Shown one piece after another: positions 21,283-30,184 of a stretch of DNA of 64,000 nucleotides. Position 1 is the first letter of the stretch. Every line of letters starts with the position of its first letter. The notes beneath the pieces are model-generated. The model did no database searches. It had not been told where the DNA came from and was given only the letters and a program-made list of their open reading frames with translations. The stretch comes from Mycobacterium sherrisii (lineage in GTDB: Bacteria; Actinomycetota; Actinomycetes; Mycobacteriales; Mycobacteriaceae), in NCBI RefSeq assembly GCF_002102355.1, contig NZ_LQPT01000099.1:116848-180847 (forward strand), written 5' to 3'. The position numbers and the translations under genes are program-made.

Positions 21283-22211
21283 CGGATCAGCTCCTCTATC
21301 AGGAAGTCGACCGCCGTGGCGCTTGCGCGCACCACACCCTCGCGCGTGTTGGATCCGTTGTGCGCACCAAGCACAACATTGGGCAGCGTCCGAAGCTCAC
21401 TGTCGAGCGGCAACGGCTCGACCTCGAACACGTCGAGCGCCGCCCCCGCGAGCCGGCCGTTCTTCAGCGCCTCGATAAGATCTTTCTCCACGACGACGGG
21501 ACCGCGGGCCACATTGACCAGAAAAGCGTCCGGACGCACTAATGCGAGACGCTCGGCGTTGACCAGGCGTAATGTCTGCTGCGTCAACGGACACGCCAAA
21601 ACAATGAAACGGCTTGTTGCCAAAAGCTTCTCGAGCTGGACGATCGGCACGTCGGACTGGGCGGCATCGATGAGCGGGTCGTGGGCAACGACATCCATGT
21701 CGAAACCCTTTGCCCGCTTGGCGATTTCACGACCAATCGCACCGTAGCCCACGATTCCGAGCTGCGCGCCGGCAAGCGTGACACCCTCGAACTTCGGCCA
21801 TTCACCACGGCGTACGGCAGCGTCCACCGCGATGTAGCCGCGAACCAGGTTCAGGATGTAGCCGAACGCCGCATCAGCGACCTCCTGACCAAATACCCCC
21901 GGGGTGTTGCGTACCGTAACTCCACGCTCACGGGCGGCCTCATGATCAACGGAGTCCATGCCGATCCCCCAGCGGATCACCGTCTTCAGGTTGGGGGTTC
22001 CGTCGAAGAACGTGCGGTCGAGTTCGTCATCGCCGGCGATGATGCCGACCAAACGGTCACCGTACTCGAGCAGCTCGGCAGCGCTGAATTGTTGGCGCCC
22101 ACCCAGATCGGGCGCCAGCACGTCATAGCCGAGCTCCTCGATCCGGTCGCGGTGCCGCGGCAGCTCGATCTGCATCTGCCGGCACGTCACGAGGATCAGC
22201 GGGGCGCTCAT
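21279..22211 (-). CDS. D-2-hydroxyacid dehydrogenase
   Basis: 310 residues, SerA/GyaR/VanH superfamily. NAD motif LGIVGYGAIGR (151-161); catalytic Arg236 in NVARGPVV, Glu in VFEVEP (262-266), and His284 in LGAHNGSN. The enzymes interconvert 2-keto acids and D-2-hydroxy acids. It overlaps both neighbours by four bases, which puts it in the middle of a coupled pathway rather than in general serine metabolism. It might make a hydroxyacyl substituent or act on a keto-acid sugar precursor. Confidence 0.8.
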   Translation of the reverse strand: MSAPLILVTCRQMQIELPRHRDRIEELGYDVLAPDLGGRQQFSAAELLEYGDRLVGIIAGDDELDRTFFDGTPNLKTVIRWGIGMDSVDHEAARERGVTVRNTPGVFGQEVADAAFGYILNLVRGYIAVDAAVRRGEWPKFEGVTLAGAQLGIVGYGAIGREIAKRAKGFDMDVVAHDPLIDAAQSDVPIVQLEKLLATSRFIVLACPLTQQTLRLVNAERLALVRPDAFLVNVARGPVVVEKDLIEALKNGRLAGAALDVFEVEPLPLDSELRTLPNVVLGAHNGSNTREGVVRASATAVDFLIEELIR

Positions 22212-22882
22212 GTGCGAATTCCATTGGTTTCGGCGAGGGCGGCCGCCAACAGGAAATCGTCTTCGTTGTCGATGTCCACGGCCTCCAGCGGAGCCATCTC
22301 CACCGTGCGAGGATGCGCACCGATGCGAGTTCCTCGTTCACGCAACAACTCCGGGGTGAAGATGAAGAAACAAGAATTCTCGATGAACAGCGGCGGCAGA
22401 TCCTGCGTCCGCAGTAAAACCGACGGATCGTGATTGACGGGCCGCATTTCGCCGTCCCAGAGGCGAGCCTGCAGACGCGTCACACTGAACACCGAGTCGT
22501 ATTCGGGATGCGAGGATTGAAATAGTTTCAGCGCCGCCGACACCGTGCTGGACTTGAGAAACGGATTGGTCGAGTGGGTCTGCAGCACCACGTCGGCAGC
22601 GACCTGCTCAAGCGTGTTCAGGAGCACGTCGTTCATGGCGATGTTGCCGTCGCGCAGCTGCTCCGGGCGCAGCAGCACCTGCACCTGCGGGAAGTGTTCG
22701 GCGCAGTCCTTGATGATGAAATCACTGTCGGTGTCGACGACGATCAGGTCGATCTCGGGCACCGCAACCAACGTCCGGACGACGTGGTGGTACAACGGAA
22801 TTCCCGCCAGCGGGCGGTAGTTCTTCCCGGGGACGCGCTCACTGTTGTGGCGCATCGGAACGATCGCGACGGTGCGGCTCAT
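22208..22882 (-). CDS. CMP-acid-sugar synthetase (acylneuraminate cytidylyltransferase family)
   Basis: 224 residues. The N-terminal CTP-binding motif is IVPMRHNSERVPGKN (7-21), the equivalent of IPARxGSKxIPxKN in NeuA/KdsB/PtmB. QTHSTNPFLKSS matches the LQPTSPLR region, FIENSCFFIF the NGAIYI region, and the metal/sugar segment EAVDIDNEDDF ends the protein. Members transfer CMP from CTP to the anomeric hydroxyl of a 2-keto-3-deoxy sugar acid, or to related acids and phosphonates. It overlaps the dehydrogenase gene by ATGA and follows the GT2 gene by 21 bases. No synthase for sialic acid, legionaminate or Kdo is in the window, so the acid remains unknown. Confidence 0.78.
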   Translation of the reverse strand: MSRTVAIVPMRHNSERVPGKNYRPLAGIPLYHHVVRTLVAVPEIDLIVVDTDSDFIIKDCAEHFPQVQVLLRPEQLRDGNIAMNDVLLNTLEQVAADVVLQTHSTNPFLKSSTVSAALKLFQSSHPEYDSVFSVTRLQARLWDGEMRPVNHDPSVLLRTQDLPPLFIENSCFFIFTPELLRERGTRIGAHPRTVEMAPLEAVDIDNEDDFLLAAALAETNGIRT

Positions 22883-22903
22883 TGCTCCCTAACGGTCGGT
22901 GAT

Positions 22904-23884
22904 TCAGGAGTCTTCGGAGTAGACGATCTTGCGACCCGGCGCGGGCGCGGGCTCACTGCTTTGCGATTCGGCCGGATAGTAGAAGCGCTCCAACAACCGC
23001 GCCGATACATGGTCGGGCTCCCGAAAGCCTTGCCATGCCCCGATGAACTGAGCGAATCGAAACTGCGGGATGCTCAATGCGTTACTGCGCCACAGGTTCG
23101 CCTTCACCGCGTCCCGGTAGTCGCTTGCGATGTTCGTCAGCGCAAGACTTAAGGCCCGCGGCAATGACATTTCCGACCCTTTGACGATCCGGGCATAAGC
23201 CATCGCCTCGCGCCGATACCGATTGCGAATGGTGCTCCATGTCTCCTCGTGCACATGCACCACCGGCGCATCCGCGACGTAGGCGATCTTGTACCCCTTG
23301 TCCAGGGCCTTCTTGGCGAAGTCGAGGTCTTCAAGGCCGGTGAGAGTCTCGTCGTAGTGCGTTTCCTCCCACACTGACCTCAAAACCGCTGCATTGGCGT
23401 TGTTACTGAACGGGTGGCCCTGGTCCCAGATGTTCTGGTTTGGAAACCATTTCAGCATCACCCGCGATTCGGAAAACTTGGTCCGCTGATCACCGACTTG
23501 GCGCCCGTAGGCAATGGCCACGCCTTCGCGCTCGAAGGCGCCGACGATGTGCTCCACGTAGGTGTTGTAGACCGGATACACGTGCGCCGACGCAAACAGC
23601 AAGATGTCGCCCGTCGCCACTGAGCAGCCTCTGTTGAGCGCACGCCCAAAAGAGAATTCATTTTTCGCGATGTGCACGATGGTGCAACCGGCGGCTTCGG
23701 CGATCGCAACCGTATCGTCCGTGGACCCCGAGTCGACCAGGATGATCTCGTCGAGTTTGACGGTCTGCTGCTCGAGTCCCTTCAGCAACCGGCCGATGTG
23801 TTTTCCTTCGTTCAAGGCGCGGATCACCGCCGACACCCGGCGCCGCGAACTGTTCTCACTCATCGCTGGCGAGCTTGCCCCCAT
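22904..23884 (-). CDS. Family 2 glycosyltransferase
   Basis: 326 residues with a GT-A fold start VSAVIRALNEGKHIGRLLKGL and DSGSTDDT near 52. Where most GT2 enzymes show an Asp-x-Asp, this one has FASAHVYP, a variant seen in rhamnosyltransferase-like GT2 proteins; the acceptor-side GLEDLDFAKKAL and a C-terminal helical region are present. A second Met at 23863 is a possible start. It is the first gene of the tight operon with the CMP-sugar synthetase. It probably adds a neighbouring sugar; donor unknown. Confidence 0.75.
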   Translation of the reverse strand: MGASSPAMSENSSRRRVSAVIRALNEGKHIGRLLKGLEQQTVKLDEIILVDSGSTDDTVAIAEAAGCTIVHIAKNEFSFGRALNRGCSVATGDILLFASAHVYPVYNTYVEHIVGAFEREGVAIAYGRQVGDQRTKFSESRVMLKWFPNQNIWDQGHPFSNNANAAVLRSVWEETHYDETLTGLEDLDFAKKALDKGYKIAYVADAPVVHVHEETWSTIRNRYRREAMAYARIVKGSEMSLPRALSLALTNIASDYRDAVKANLWRSNALSIPQFRFAQFIGAWQGFREPDHVSARLLERFYYPAESQSSEPAPAPGRKIVYSEDS

Positions 23885-24091
23885 GTCGATTGCCGTCTGT
23901 CTGCGAAATTACTGTCGTCCGAGGTGCTGTCGGCTTGGGACCATACCGAAGAGAGCGGGCCGCGGTACATCCCCCGTTCCGGCGCCCGCAAGGTCGTGCG
24001 AATTCCTCCTGGAGCAGCATCGTGGCGTAACGATACTCGCAGGTGACAGAATTCGAGGCCGTTGTAGAGCACAGGCGGAGGTTGGTTGACG

Positions 24092-24958
24092 TCACCCGGC
24101 AAATGCGGCGACAACGGCGCCTTGCACCTGGGTGTGAACGGTAAATATGCCGCCGGCAGAAGGCTCCTCATGGTCAGCCAATCCCTGGCGTGAGGTGGTG
24201 ATGAATAGCAGGTCGCGGTCCTTGCCGCCAAACGCGCATGAACTGACCTGGCTCACACCGGGCACGCCGATCGTCTCGACCAGCTGGCCCGCCGCGTCGT
24301 AATGGATGACGGCACCCCCGCCCCATAACGCAATCCAGAGCCCATCGTCTTCGTCGATGGCCATGCCATCGGGATATCCCGCTGCGTCATCAAGGTGCAA
24401 GTGGGGGCGCCGACCAGACCACACACCCGTGTCGGCGTCGACGTCGAAGACATCCACCCGCCTCGTCGGGGTGTCGATGTAGTAGGCACGAGTACCGTCC
24501 GCCGACCACTGCACACCGTTCGAGATCGACACCGGTGATAGCAGCTCGACGACCTCGTGCTTGGGCGTCAGCCGGTAGACAGCCCCCGCACCTGGTCGTT
24601 CGTCGTAGGCCATGGTGCCGATGACGAAGCCGCCGGCCGGGTCACATCCGCCGTCGTTGGTCCGCACGTTCGGATCGTTGGTGATCGTCGCGATTGGTTC
24701 ATAGCTAGACAGGCATTCATCGGCACCGAAGACGCCGCGTTCGGTGGCGATCACGAAGCCGCCAGCTGTGCGGCGCCTGATTACCGTGACGACCGGGCTC
24801 GGCCCCTGAAAGCGGGTCACGCTACCGGATGAATCGAGCGAAACGATCTCGCCTGCGAGCACGTCCATCGACAGCAACCGACTCGATGGCGCATCCCAAA
24901 AGGGCCCTTCACCGTGGTAGGCCACCGGCGAAGTTACCCGTTCGGCGGTGCGCGCCAC
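24092..24958 (-). CDS. SMP-30/gluconolactonase-family protein
   Basis: 288 residues, six-bladed propeller. Metal-site positions are visible: Glu in HGEGPFWD, Asn in VRTNDGGCDP, Asn in SNGVQWSADG and Asp in AGYPDGMAID. The family hydrolyses sugar lactones and related esters. The start is GTG at 24958, 12 bases after the upstream FkbM gene, so these two are co-transcribed; about 200 bases separate it from the GT2 gene downstream. It may open a sugar lactone in the acid-sugar pathway, or be unrelated. Confidence 0.75.
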   Translation of the reverse strand: MARTAERVTSPVAYHGEGPFWDAPSSRLLSMDVLAGEIVSLDSSGSVTRFQGPSPVVTVIRRRTAGGFVIATERGVFGADECLSSYEPIATITNDPNVRTNDGGCDPAGGFVIGTMAYDERPGAGAVYRLTPKHEVVELLSPVSISNGVQWSADGTRAYYIDTPTRRVDVFDVDADTGVWSGRRPHLHLDDAAGYPDGMAIDEDDGLWIALWGGGAVIHYDAAGQLVETIGVPGVSQVSSCAFGGKDRDLLFITTSRQGLADHEEPSAGGIFTVHTQVQGAVVAAFAG

Positions 24959-24970
24959 AGGTATTGGCGC

Positions 24971-25732
24971 CTAAAGCTCGTACGCGGCGCGAATCGCCTC
25001 GGCGACCGGTCCGACCGCGCCACGGCGCAAGAAGACGCAATCGTTCTGCGAATCGAACGTCCCGTGTGGCGGATACTCCTTCACCAGGCTGAAGCCCAGT
25101 CCGTCGGCAATCTCCTCAACCTCGGGTCGCAGCGCTATCCCTTCGTACAGCGGGATTTTGAATAGCTCCAGGTGCAAGGCAAAGCAGTCTCCACCAGCGA
25201 GATAGTTGGCCGCTCCTTCTAGAATTTGACGCTCGGCACCCTGCGCATCGATCTTTAAAACGTGATACCGCTCGGGGCGTTCGGCTAACACGGTGTCTAG
25301 TGTCGTGCACTGAATCTCCTCAGTGTGATCCAGGCGCACACGTTCAAACCAAGTTTCGGCGAGATGGGATGGCCCAATGCTGCGTAGCCTCTCGAAGTTC
25401 TCACGGACGTAGTCGGAGTTTGCACGAAACAGTGACGACCCGTGGCCAGCCTGGCCGGAGTAGACGTAAAAGGGCAGCGTAGCCGGTTGGCTCCACAGAG
25501 CAGCGTCAATGGTCACCACCTGAGGTTGCTCCTCGCGCGGATCTCGCGGCTCGAATTTAAGGACGCGGCTAACAAGGTCGGATCGCTGATGCCATGGGTC
25601 CGGCAAATCGCCGACCGAGCCGACGTCGATCAGTCCGACGACACCTCGGCCGCCGCGATTGATGACGCCGTATCCGCGCACCCTGTCGATCGCGCTCTGC
25701 GCGAGGCGGTAGACGGATTCGAGCGTCCCCAT
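24971..25732 (-). CDS. FkbM-family methyltransferase
   Basis: 253 residues starting MGTLESVYRLAQSAIDRVR. Motif I is GLIDVGSVGDLP, with LKFEPRDP after it, and the signature HVLKIDAQGAERQILEGA. The ATG at 25732 follows GAGGAGG; reading frames opening upstream add non-homologous residues. The N-terminal half is shorter than in the other FkbM proteins here and resembles the subgroup that carries YSGQAGHGSSLF. It heads the leftward run of genes that continues to 18936. Confidence 0.78.
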   Translation of the reverse strand: MGTLESVYRLAQSAIDRVRGYGVINRGGRGVVGLIDVGSVGDLPDPWHQRSDLVSRVLKFEPRDPREEQPQVVTIDAALWSQPATLPFYVYSGQAGHGSSLFRANSDYVRENFERLRSIGPSHLAETWFERVRLDHTEEIQCTTLDTVLAERPERYHVLKIDAQGAERQILEGAANYLAGGDCFALHLELFKIPLYEGIALRPEVEEIADGLGFSLVKEYPPHGTFDSQNDCVFLRRGAVGPVAEAIRAAYEL

Positions 25733-25990
25733 GCGTCCTCCTCTGTCAGGCCACGCCTGATTGCACGTCCAAGGCCAAAGTCTGGCACGAACAGAAAGTT
25801 CCCCGCAGGCAATGCTGACATGCGTCCTAGTCCGGTCCGACCGGCGCCTCGCCGGGACGGACGGAATGGACCGGTCACATCGGAACCGCGTCACCGGACC
25901 ACCGAAAAAATTTCGACGGTGATGTTACGATCGCCGAGTGAGCGAAACTAAATCGCGCCAAATTGTCTGGAAATGCACGATCAGTAACGC

Positions 25991-26956
25991 ATGATGCAAA
26001 AAGTCCGAAAATTTTGTTTCTCGCTGATCGATTTTGCACTGATTCCGATCGCCGCAACCGCGTCGCTCGCGCTGCGCGCCATCCGCCAGACTGGATTTTC
26101 GCGTATGCCAATGACCTTGCGAGTGTTCCGAAAAGTGGGAATCTATCCGGTCCTCGATCATTACTACGAGCCGCTGTTCAACCCCGACCATCTCCGCAAA
26201 CCGCTATCCGAAGATCGCGAGCTGCTCGGCATCGACTGGAACGTCGACGAGCAATTAGAACTGCTGCGAAAATTTCACTTCAATGACGAATTGCTGCGAT
26301 TTCCGCTAGACCGGCAGGCCGACCAGGAATTTTACTACCGGAACGGCTTCTTCGAATCCGGTGACGCCGAGTACCTCTACAACATGATCCGGCTCTTCAA
26401 GCCCAAGCGCATCTTCGAGATCGGCAGCGGCCGGTCGACCCTGTTGGCCGCCAGCGCGCTACGGGCCAACCGCGCCGAAGATGCCGGTTACCGTTGCGAA
26501 CACGTCTGTATCGAACCGTACGAAGTCGACTGGCTTGAGCAACTGGGCGTGAACGTCATCCGCAAGCCGGTGGAGCTGATGGACACGTCGTTGTTCACCC
26601 AATTGGAAGACAACGACATCCTCTTCATCGACTCGTCGCACATGATCCGGCCGCAGGGCGACGTCCTGTTCGAGTACTTCGAGATCCTGCCAATCCTCAA
26701 ACCCGGTGTGCTGATTCATATTCACGACATCTTCAGCCCGAAGGATTACCTGGACGAGTGGATCCAGTCGGTGTGCTTCTGGAACGAACAGTATCTGCTC
26801 GAGGCCTTTCTGAGCTATAACTCAGAGTTCAAAATCATTGGGGCACTAAACTTTTTGAAGCACCACTACCCAAACGAACTGAGCGCGGCCTGCCCGGTAT
26901 TGCGGGAACAGTTCGAATCCCGCGAGCCCGGCTCGTTCTGGCTCAGGCGGGCGTAG
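25991..26956 (+). CDS. Class I SAM methyltransferase with N-terminal hydrophobic segment
   Basis: 321 residues. A hydrophobic N-terminal helix (about 7-30) could anchor it to the membrane. Motif I is RIFEIGSGRSTLLAA (about 137-151), followed by CIEPYE, DILFIDSSHM and GVLIHIHDIF, typical of Methyltransf_24-like sugar O-methyltransferases. It is divergent from the FkbM gene at 24971 with about 260 bases between, and its stop is 14 bases from the convergent GT2. Substrate unknown. Confidence 0.75.
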   Translation: MMQKVRKFCFSLIDFALIPIAATASLALRAIRQTGFSRMPMTLRVFRKVGIYPVLDHYYEPLFNPDHLRKPLSEDRELLGIDWNVDEQLELLRKFHFNDELLRFPLDRQADQEFYYRNGFFESGDAEYLYNMIRLFKPKRIFEIGSGRSTLLAASALRANRAEDAGYRCEHVCIEPYEVDWLEQLGVNVIRKPVELMDTSLFTQLEDNDILFIDSSHMIRPQGDVLFEYFEILPILKPGVLIHIHDIFSPKDYLDEWIQSVCFWNEQYLLEAFLSYNSEFKIIGALNFLKHHYPNELSAACPVLREQFESREPGSFWLRRA

Positions 26957-26970
26957 TCAACCGGCGTCGC

Positions 26971-27741
26971 TTATCGTCGGAATACGAAAGCCAAGGCCGC
27001 GAAGTAGTATTCGCATCCTCTCAGGTAGACGCGCGACACGCTGCGCCCGCCGAAGGGGTAGCGGCCGTGCATGTCCCACATGCGGCGTAGGTCATTGAAG
27101 ACCTCACTGGGAGCGCGATTCGTCCCGACCCCGGTGGTGTCGAAATCGCAGAGCACGCGCCGAAGCGTGATTGGCTCACGCAGTAACGCAGCACGAAGGA
27201 TGAACTCCTGGTCGGCGGCGATCCCGAAATCGAGGTCGTAGCCGCCCAACCGTTTGATCAGCGACGCTCCGTAGAACGAGGCTTGATGCGGGACAACCTG
27301 CCAACCGGCAAGGAACTTGCGGAGGCTGAACGGCATGGGGCTGCGCACCCGCCCCAGGCCGACGAGATTGTCCATCCCGTACCCCCACACCTCGCGAACA
27401 GGCCCCCGATCCGAGATCGCGTTGATGGCATCGGCCACCGCGTCGGGATCGGGGAAGCAATCGCTGGAATGCATGAACCACAACACATCTCCCGAGGCCC
27501 GGGCGATGCCCTGATTCATCGCGTCATAGCGGCCGCCGTCCGGCTCCGACTGCCAGTAGGCGAAAGCCGGCTCCACCCCGGACAGATATTCGACAACCTC
27601 CTCGCCGGACCCGCCGTCGATGACGATGTGCTCGATGCGCCCCGAATAACGCTGGGCTCGCACACTGTTCACGGTGCGTTTGAGCCCGTCGAGGTCCTTG
27701 AAGGTAATCGTTATCACCGACACGGTCGGAGCTGATGTCAC
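26971..27741 (-). CDS. Family 2 glycosyltransferase
   Basis: 256 residues. Begins TVSVITITFKDLDGLKRTV; DGGSGEEVVEYL and a nucleotide-metal region WFMHSSDCFPDP, then GVVPHQASFYG-type acceptor region (VVPHQASFYGASL) and DFGIAADQEFILR. The layout matches WcaA-like GT2 enzymes of polysaccharide loci. It faces the methyltransferase at 25991 and is divergent from 28106. Donor and acceptor unknown. Confidence 0.8.
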   Translation of the reverse strand: MTSAPTVSVITITFKDLDGLKRTVNSVRAQRYSGRIEHIVIDGGSGEEVVEYLSGVEPAFAYWQSEPDGGRYDAMNQGIARASGDVLWFMHSSDCFPDPDAVADAINAISDRGPVREVWGYGMDNLVGLGRVRSPMPFSLRKFLAGWQVVPHQASFYGASLIKRLGGYDLDFGIAADQEFILRAALLREPITLRRVLCDFDTTGVGTNRAPSEVFNDLRRMWDMHGRYPFGGRSVSRVYLRGCEYYFAALAFVFRR

Positions 27742-28105
27742 CGGTCCCCCCCTCGTGCAGCTCTCGCCGCTCGACGTGACAACACGATCCCAACCTCCTA
27801 CGCGCCTGCATCCTGAAAGAACCGCGCCGGTGCGTCGGCCCGCCCCGCACGTCCCCCATGACCTCGGTGGAAAGCCTTGCTGATCCCGGCATCGATCACC
27901 TTAAACCGTGCTCGACGCGAAAATCCGCGGGTTGCTGAAACCGACCCATCCGTGCCCGATCATGGCGAAACCAAACAGCCGTGCCTGCGCTGCCCGACCT
28001 GTAGGGTGATCGCGTGGGTCCGATCGCGAGGGCCTGATCCGAACGAGAAGCGACTTGTGCCCATCAGCCGGCTAATTGAGCGATCAGGAGGTGTTGAAGG
28101 TCACG
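27742..28105. other. Divergent intergenic region without a recognisable gene
   Basis: About 360 bases between a leftward GT2 and a rightward methyltransferase. Short frames exist but lack ribosome sites and any family features. It must hold both promoters. AGGAGG at 28086-28091 is the likely ribosome site of the rightward gene. Confidence 0.5.
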
Positions 28106-28804
28106 ATGTTTGGTCTCTTCCGGAAGATTCTGCAGGACAAAGTCGACATCATTGATCAAGCATTCACATCTCTGAACATCGAGTCGTTCGCGGACCTCGG
28201 TGGCGTATGGCGGGTGGAAGGCGGCTACACCTTCCACGCCCTCGACAAGCACAACATCAAAGATGCCGCGTTGGTCGATACGCATCCGACCGAAAAGGTC
28301 ATCGCCAAAGCCAAGAAGTATCCCCAACTCCGCCTGATCAAAGGCAATTTCGGCGACCCTGCCATTGCTGATCAGGTTGGCAAGGTCGACGCGGTGCTGC
28401 TGTTCGACGTGCTGTTGCACCAGGTGGCCCCCGATTGGGACAAGATCCTGGAAATGTACGCCAAGAACGTGCGCGCCCTGGTGATCTACAACCAGCAATG
28501 GACCGGCCCGGGAAGCAACGTGCGGTTGCTGGATTTAGGTGAAGACGAATACTTTCGCAATGTCCCACACAATCCGCGTCAGGAAAACTACAAGGACCTG
28601 TTCGGGAAACTCGACCAGATTCATCCCGACCACAACCGGCCTTGGCGCGACGTGCACCACATCTGGCAGTGGGGAATCACCGACACGGACCTGGAGGCGA
28701 AGGTCGACGAACTCGGGTTCACATTGCTGCACAAGAAGAATTGCGGAAGGTTTGGCCGACTACCGAATTTCGAGAATCACGCCTTCATTTTCGCGCGTCG
28801 GTAG
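28106..28804 (+). CDS. Putative SAM-dependent methyltransferase, degenerate motif I
   Basis: 232 residues from the ATG at 28106 (MFGLFRKILQDKVD). Earlier in-frame starts exist (TTG 28076, GTG 28091), and the AGGAGG at 28086 fits either the GTG-proximal codons or, loosely, the ATG. A Rossmann-like pattern is visible: FADLGGVWRVEGGYTF, AALVDTHP, LIKGNFGD, VDAVLLFDVLLH. Motif I is atypical (LGGVWRVEGG rather than GxGxG). HHIWQWGITD and NHAFIFARR close the protein. It overlaps the convergent GT2 by 20 bases. Function is inferred from fold only. Confidence 0.6.
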   Translation: MFGLFRKILQDKVDIIDQAFTSLNIESFADLGGVWRVEGGYTFHALDKHNIKDAALVDTHPTEKVIAKAKKYPQLRLIKGNFGDPAIADQVGKVDAVLLFDVLLHQVAPDWDKILEMYAKNVRALVIYNQQWTGPGSNVRLLDLGEDEYFRNVPHNPRQENYKDLFGKLDQIHPDHNRPWRDVHHIWQWGITDTDLEAKVDELGFTLLHKKNCGRFGRLPNFENHAFIFARR

Positions 28805-29876
28805 CCGCGTCCTGCTCGCCGAGCGGTCGCAGGACATTTCCACTGTCCTGTGGCTGCCGGTATTGAAGGCTGAAAGGCCACACATCCACCATCCCTTTCG
28901 CGTGCGGCGCCACCAGGGCGAACCGGCGCCACCACTGCTTACGTCGCTGCGAACGCGGCGCCCAGCGGTACTTCATCGCAAGCTCGGCCATGCGCGGGTA
29001 TTTCGAGATCGTTTCCTCGAGCAGCGCGCGCCCTTCGGCACCGGGGACGTTGCCGATCTGGCGCAAGATCCAGTCCGCCATCGCCGCGATGAGTTTCTCG
29101 CGCTCGGGGTCGTCGGGGAAAAGGTCGAGCATCGCGTCGAACGTCGCAGCGTGCCCCGCGCCCAACGTCAGCCAGAATTTGGGCGGATCCGCAACTTGGT
29201 TGTGCCACATGCCCTTTGAATGACGACGGTAGACGGACATGGTGTCGGGCAGCATCCCGATGTCGCCGCGGGCCGCGTGGCGTACGTGCAGGTACCAGTC
29301 CAACGGCATCACGTCGGCGGGGATGTCGTCGTAGCGCTCGAGACGACGATAGACAACGGAGTTCGTCTGAATGAAGTTCATCAGCAGCAGGGCGTCGACG
29401 GTCAGGTTGCCGCGCAAATGGGGCGGTGGGAACTTCGAGTCCTTCGCGTAGCCGTCTTCCCAAACCACGCGCACGGGGTGGAAACACACCGTGGTCCCCG
29501 GGTGGCGGTCGAGGAAAGCGACCTGCTTTGCCAGTTTGAGCGGGTCGGTCCAGTAGTCGTCTGCTTCACAGAGCGCGACGTACTCGCCTCGGGCAGCAGA
29601 CAGCGCCCCGGTCATATTCCGGTTGAGACCCAAGTTTTCAGGCCTGAAGATCGGCCTGAACAGGCGCGGATATTTTTCGGCGTACTCCCGGATGACCGAC
29701 GGTGTGGAGTCGGTCGAGGCATCGTCGGCGACGATGATTTCTACCGGGAAATCCGTCCGCTGCGCCAGAAAGCTGTCGAAGGCCTGGCGAGCGTAGCCCT
29801 CCTGGTTGTGGGTGGTCGCCACGATGCTTACTTTGGGGCTCACTTTCGGCGAAGTCGCCACCGGACCGTCGGTCAC
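28785..29876 (-). CDS. Family 2 glycosyltransferase
   Basis: 363 residues with KVSIVATTHNQEGYARQAF, ADDASTDSTP and the acidic motif ALCEADDYWTDPLKL; a conserved MPLDWYLHVRHA lies in the acceptor region. This matches GT2 enzymes of the YfdH/SpsA type that build polysaccharide side chains. The C-terminal 100 residues are helical and basic, with WWRRFALVAPH possibly sitting at the membrane. Overlap of 20 bases with the convergent methyltransferase gene. Confidence 0.8.
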   Translation of the reverse strand: MTDGPVATSPKVSPKVSIVATTHNQEGYARQAFDSFLAQRTDFPVEIIVADDASTDSTPSVIREYAEKYPRLFRPIFRPENLGLNRNMTGALSAARGEYVALCEADDYWTDPLKLAKQVAFLDRHPGTTVCFHPVRVVWEDGYAKDSKFPPPHLRGNLTVDALLLMNFIQTNSVVYRRLERYDDIPADVMPLDWYLHVRHAARGDIGMLPDTMSVYRRHSKGMWHNQVADPPKFWLTLGAGHAATFDAMLDLFPDDPEREKLIAAMADWILRQIGNVPGAEGRALLEETISKYPRMAELAMKYRWAPRSQRRKQWWRRFALVAPHAKGMVDVWPFSLQYRQPQDSGNVLRPLGEQDAATDARK

Positions 29877-30184
29877 TGCGAATCTCCTTCCGCTAGAGCG
29901 CCGTCACGAGTCATCTCGCACCCGCATGAAGTATGGCAGCAGGTTTGCCCACGAACCCGTAGACGCAATGAGCCGCGTGAATACCCCGTGAGCGCGGGAG
30001 CCGTGTGGTTCAATGGCCGAGACGATTGGCGCGACGCGCGCACCACGCGGTTGCGGTGCCCAGCAAACGATCCGGGGCCGCAGTTCGCCTGTACCGGCAG
30101 TTGGGCGCCGACCTGTGACCACTTACTGAAGTCGGCGTCCGCGGGCTAGATTCCACCGAGCTGGACGAGATCGGAGAGGTGTTA
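29877..30184. other. Intergenic region without a recognisable gene
   Basis: About 300 bases between divergent genes. No ORF with a plausible start was found. GGAGAGG at 30173-30179 serves as the ribosome site of the methyltransferase to the right. Confidence 0.45.
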
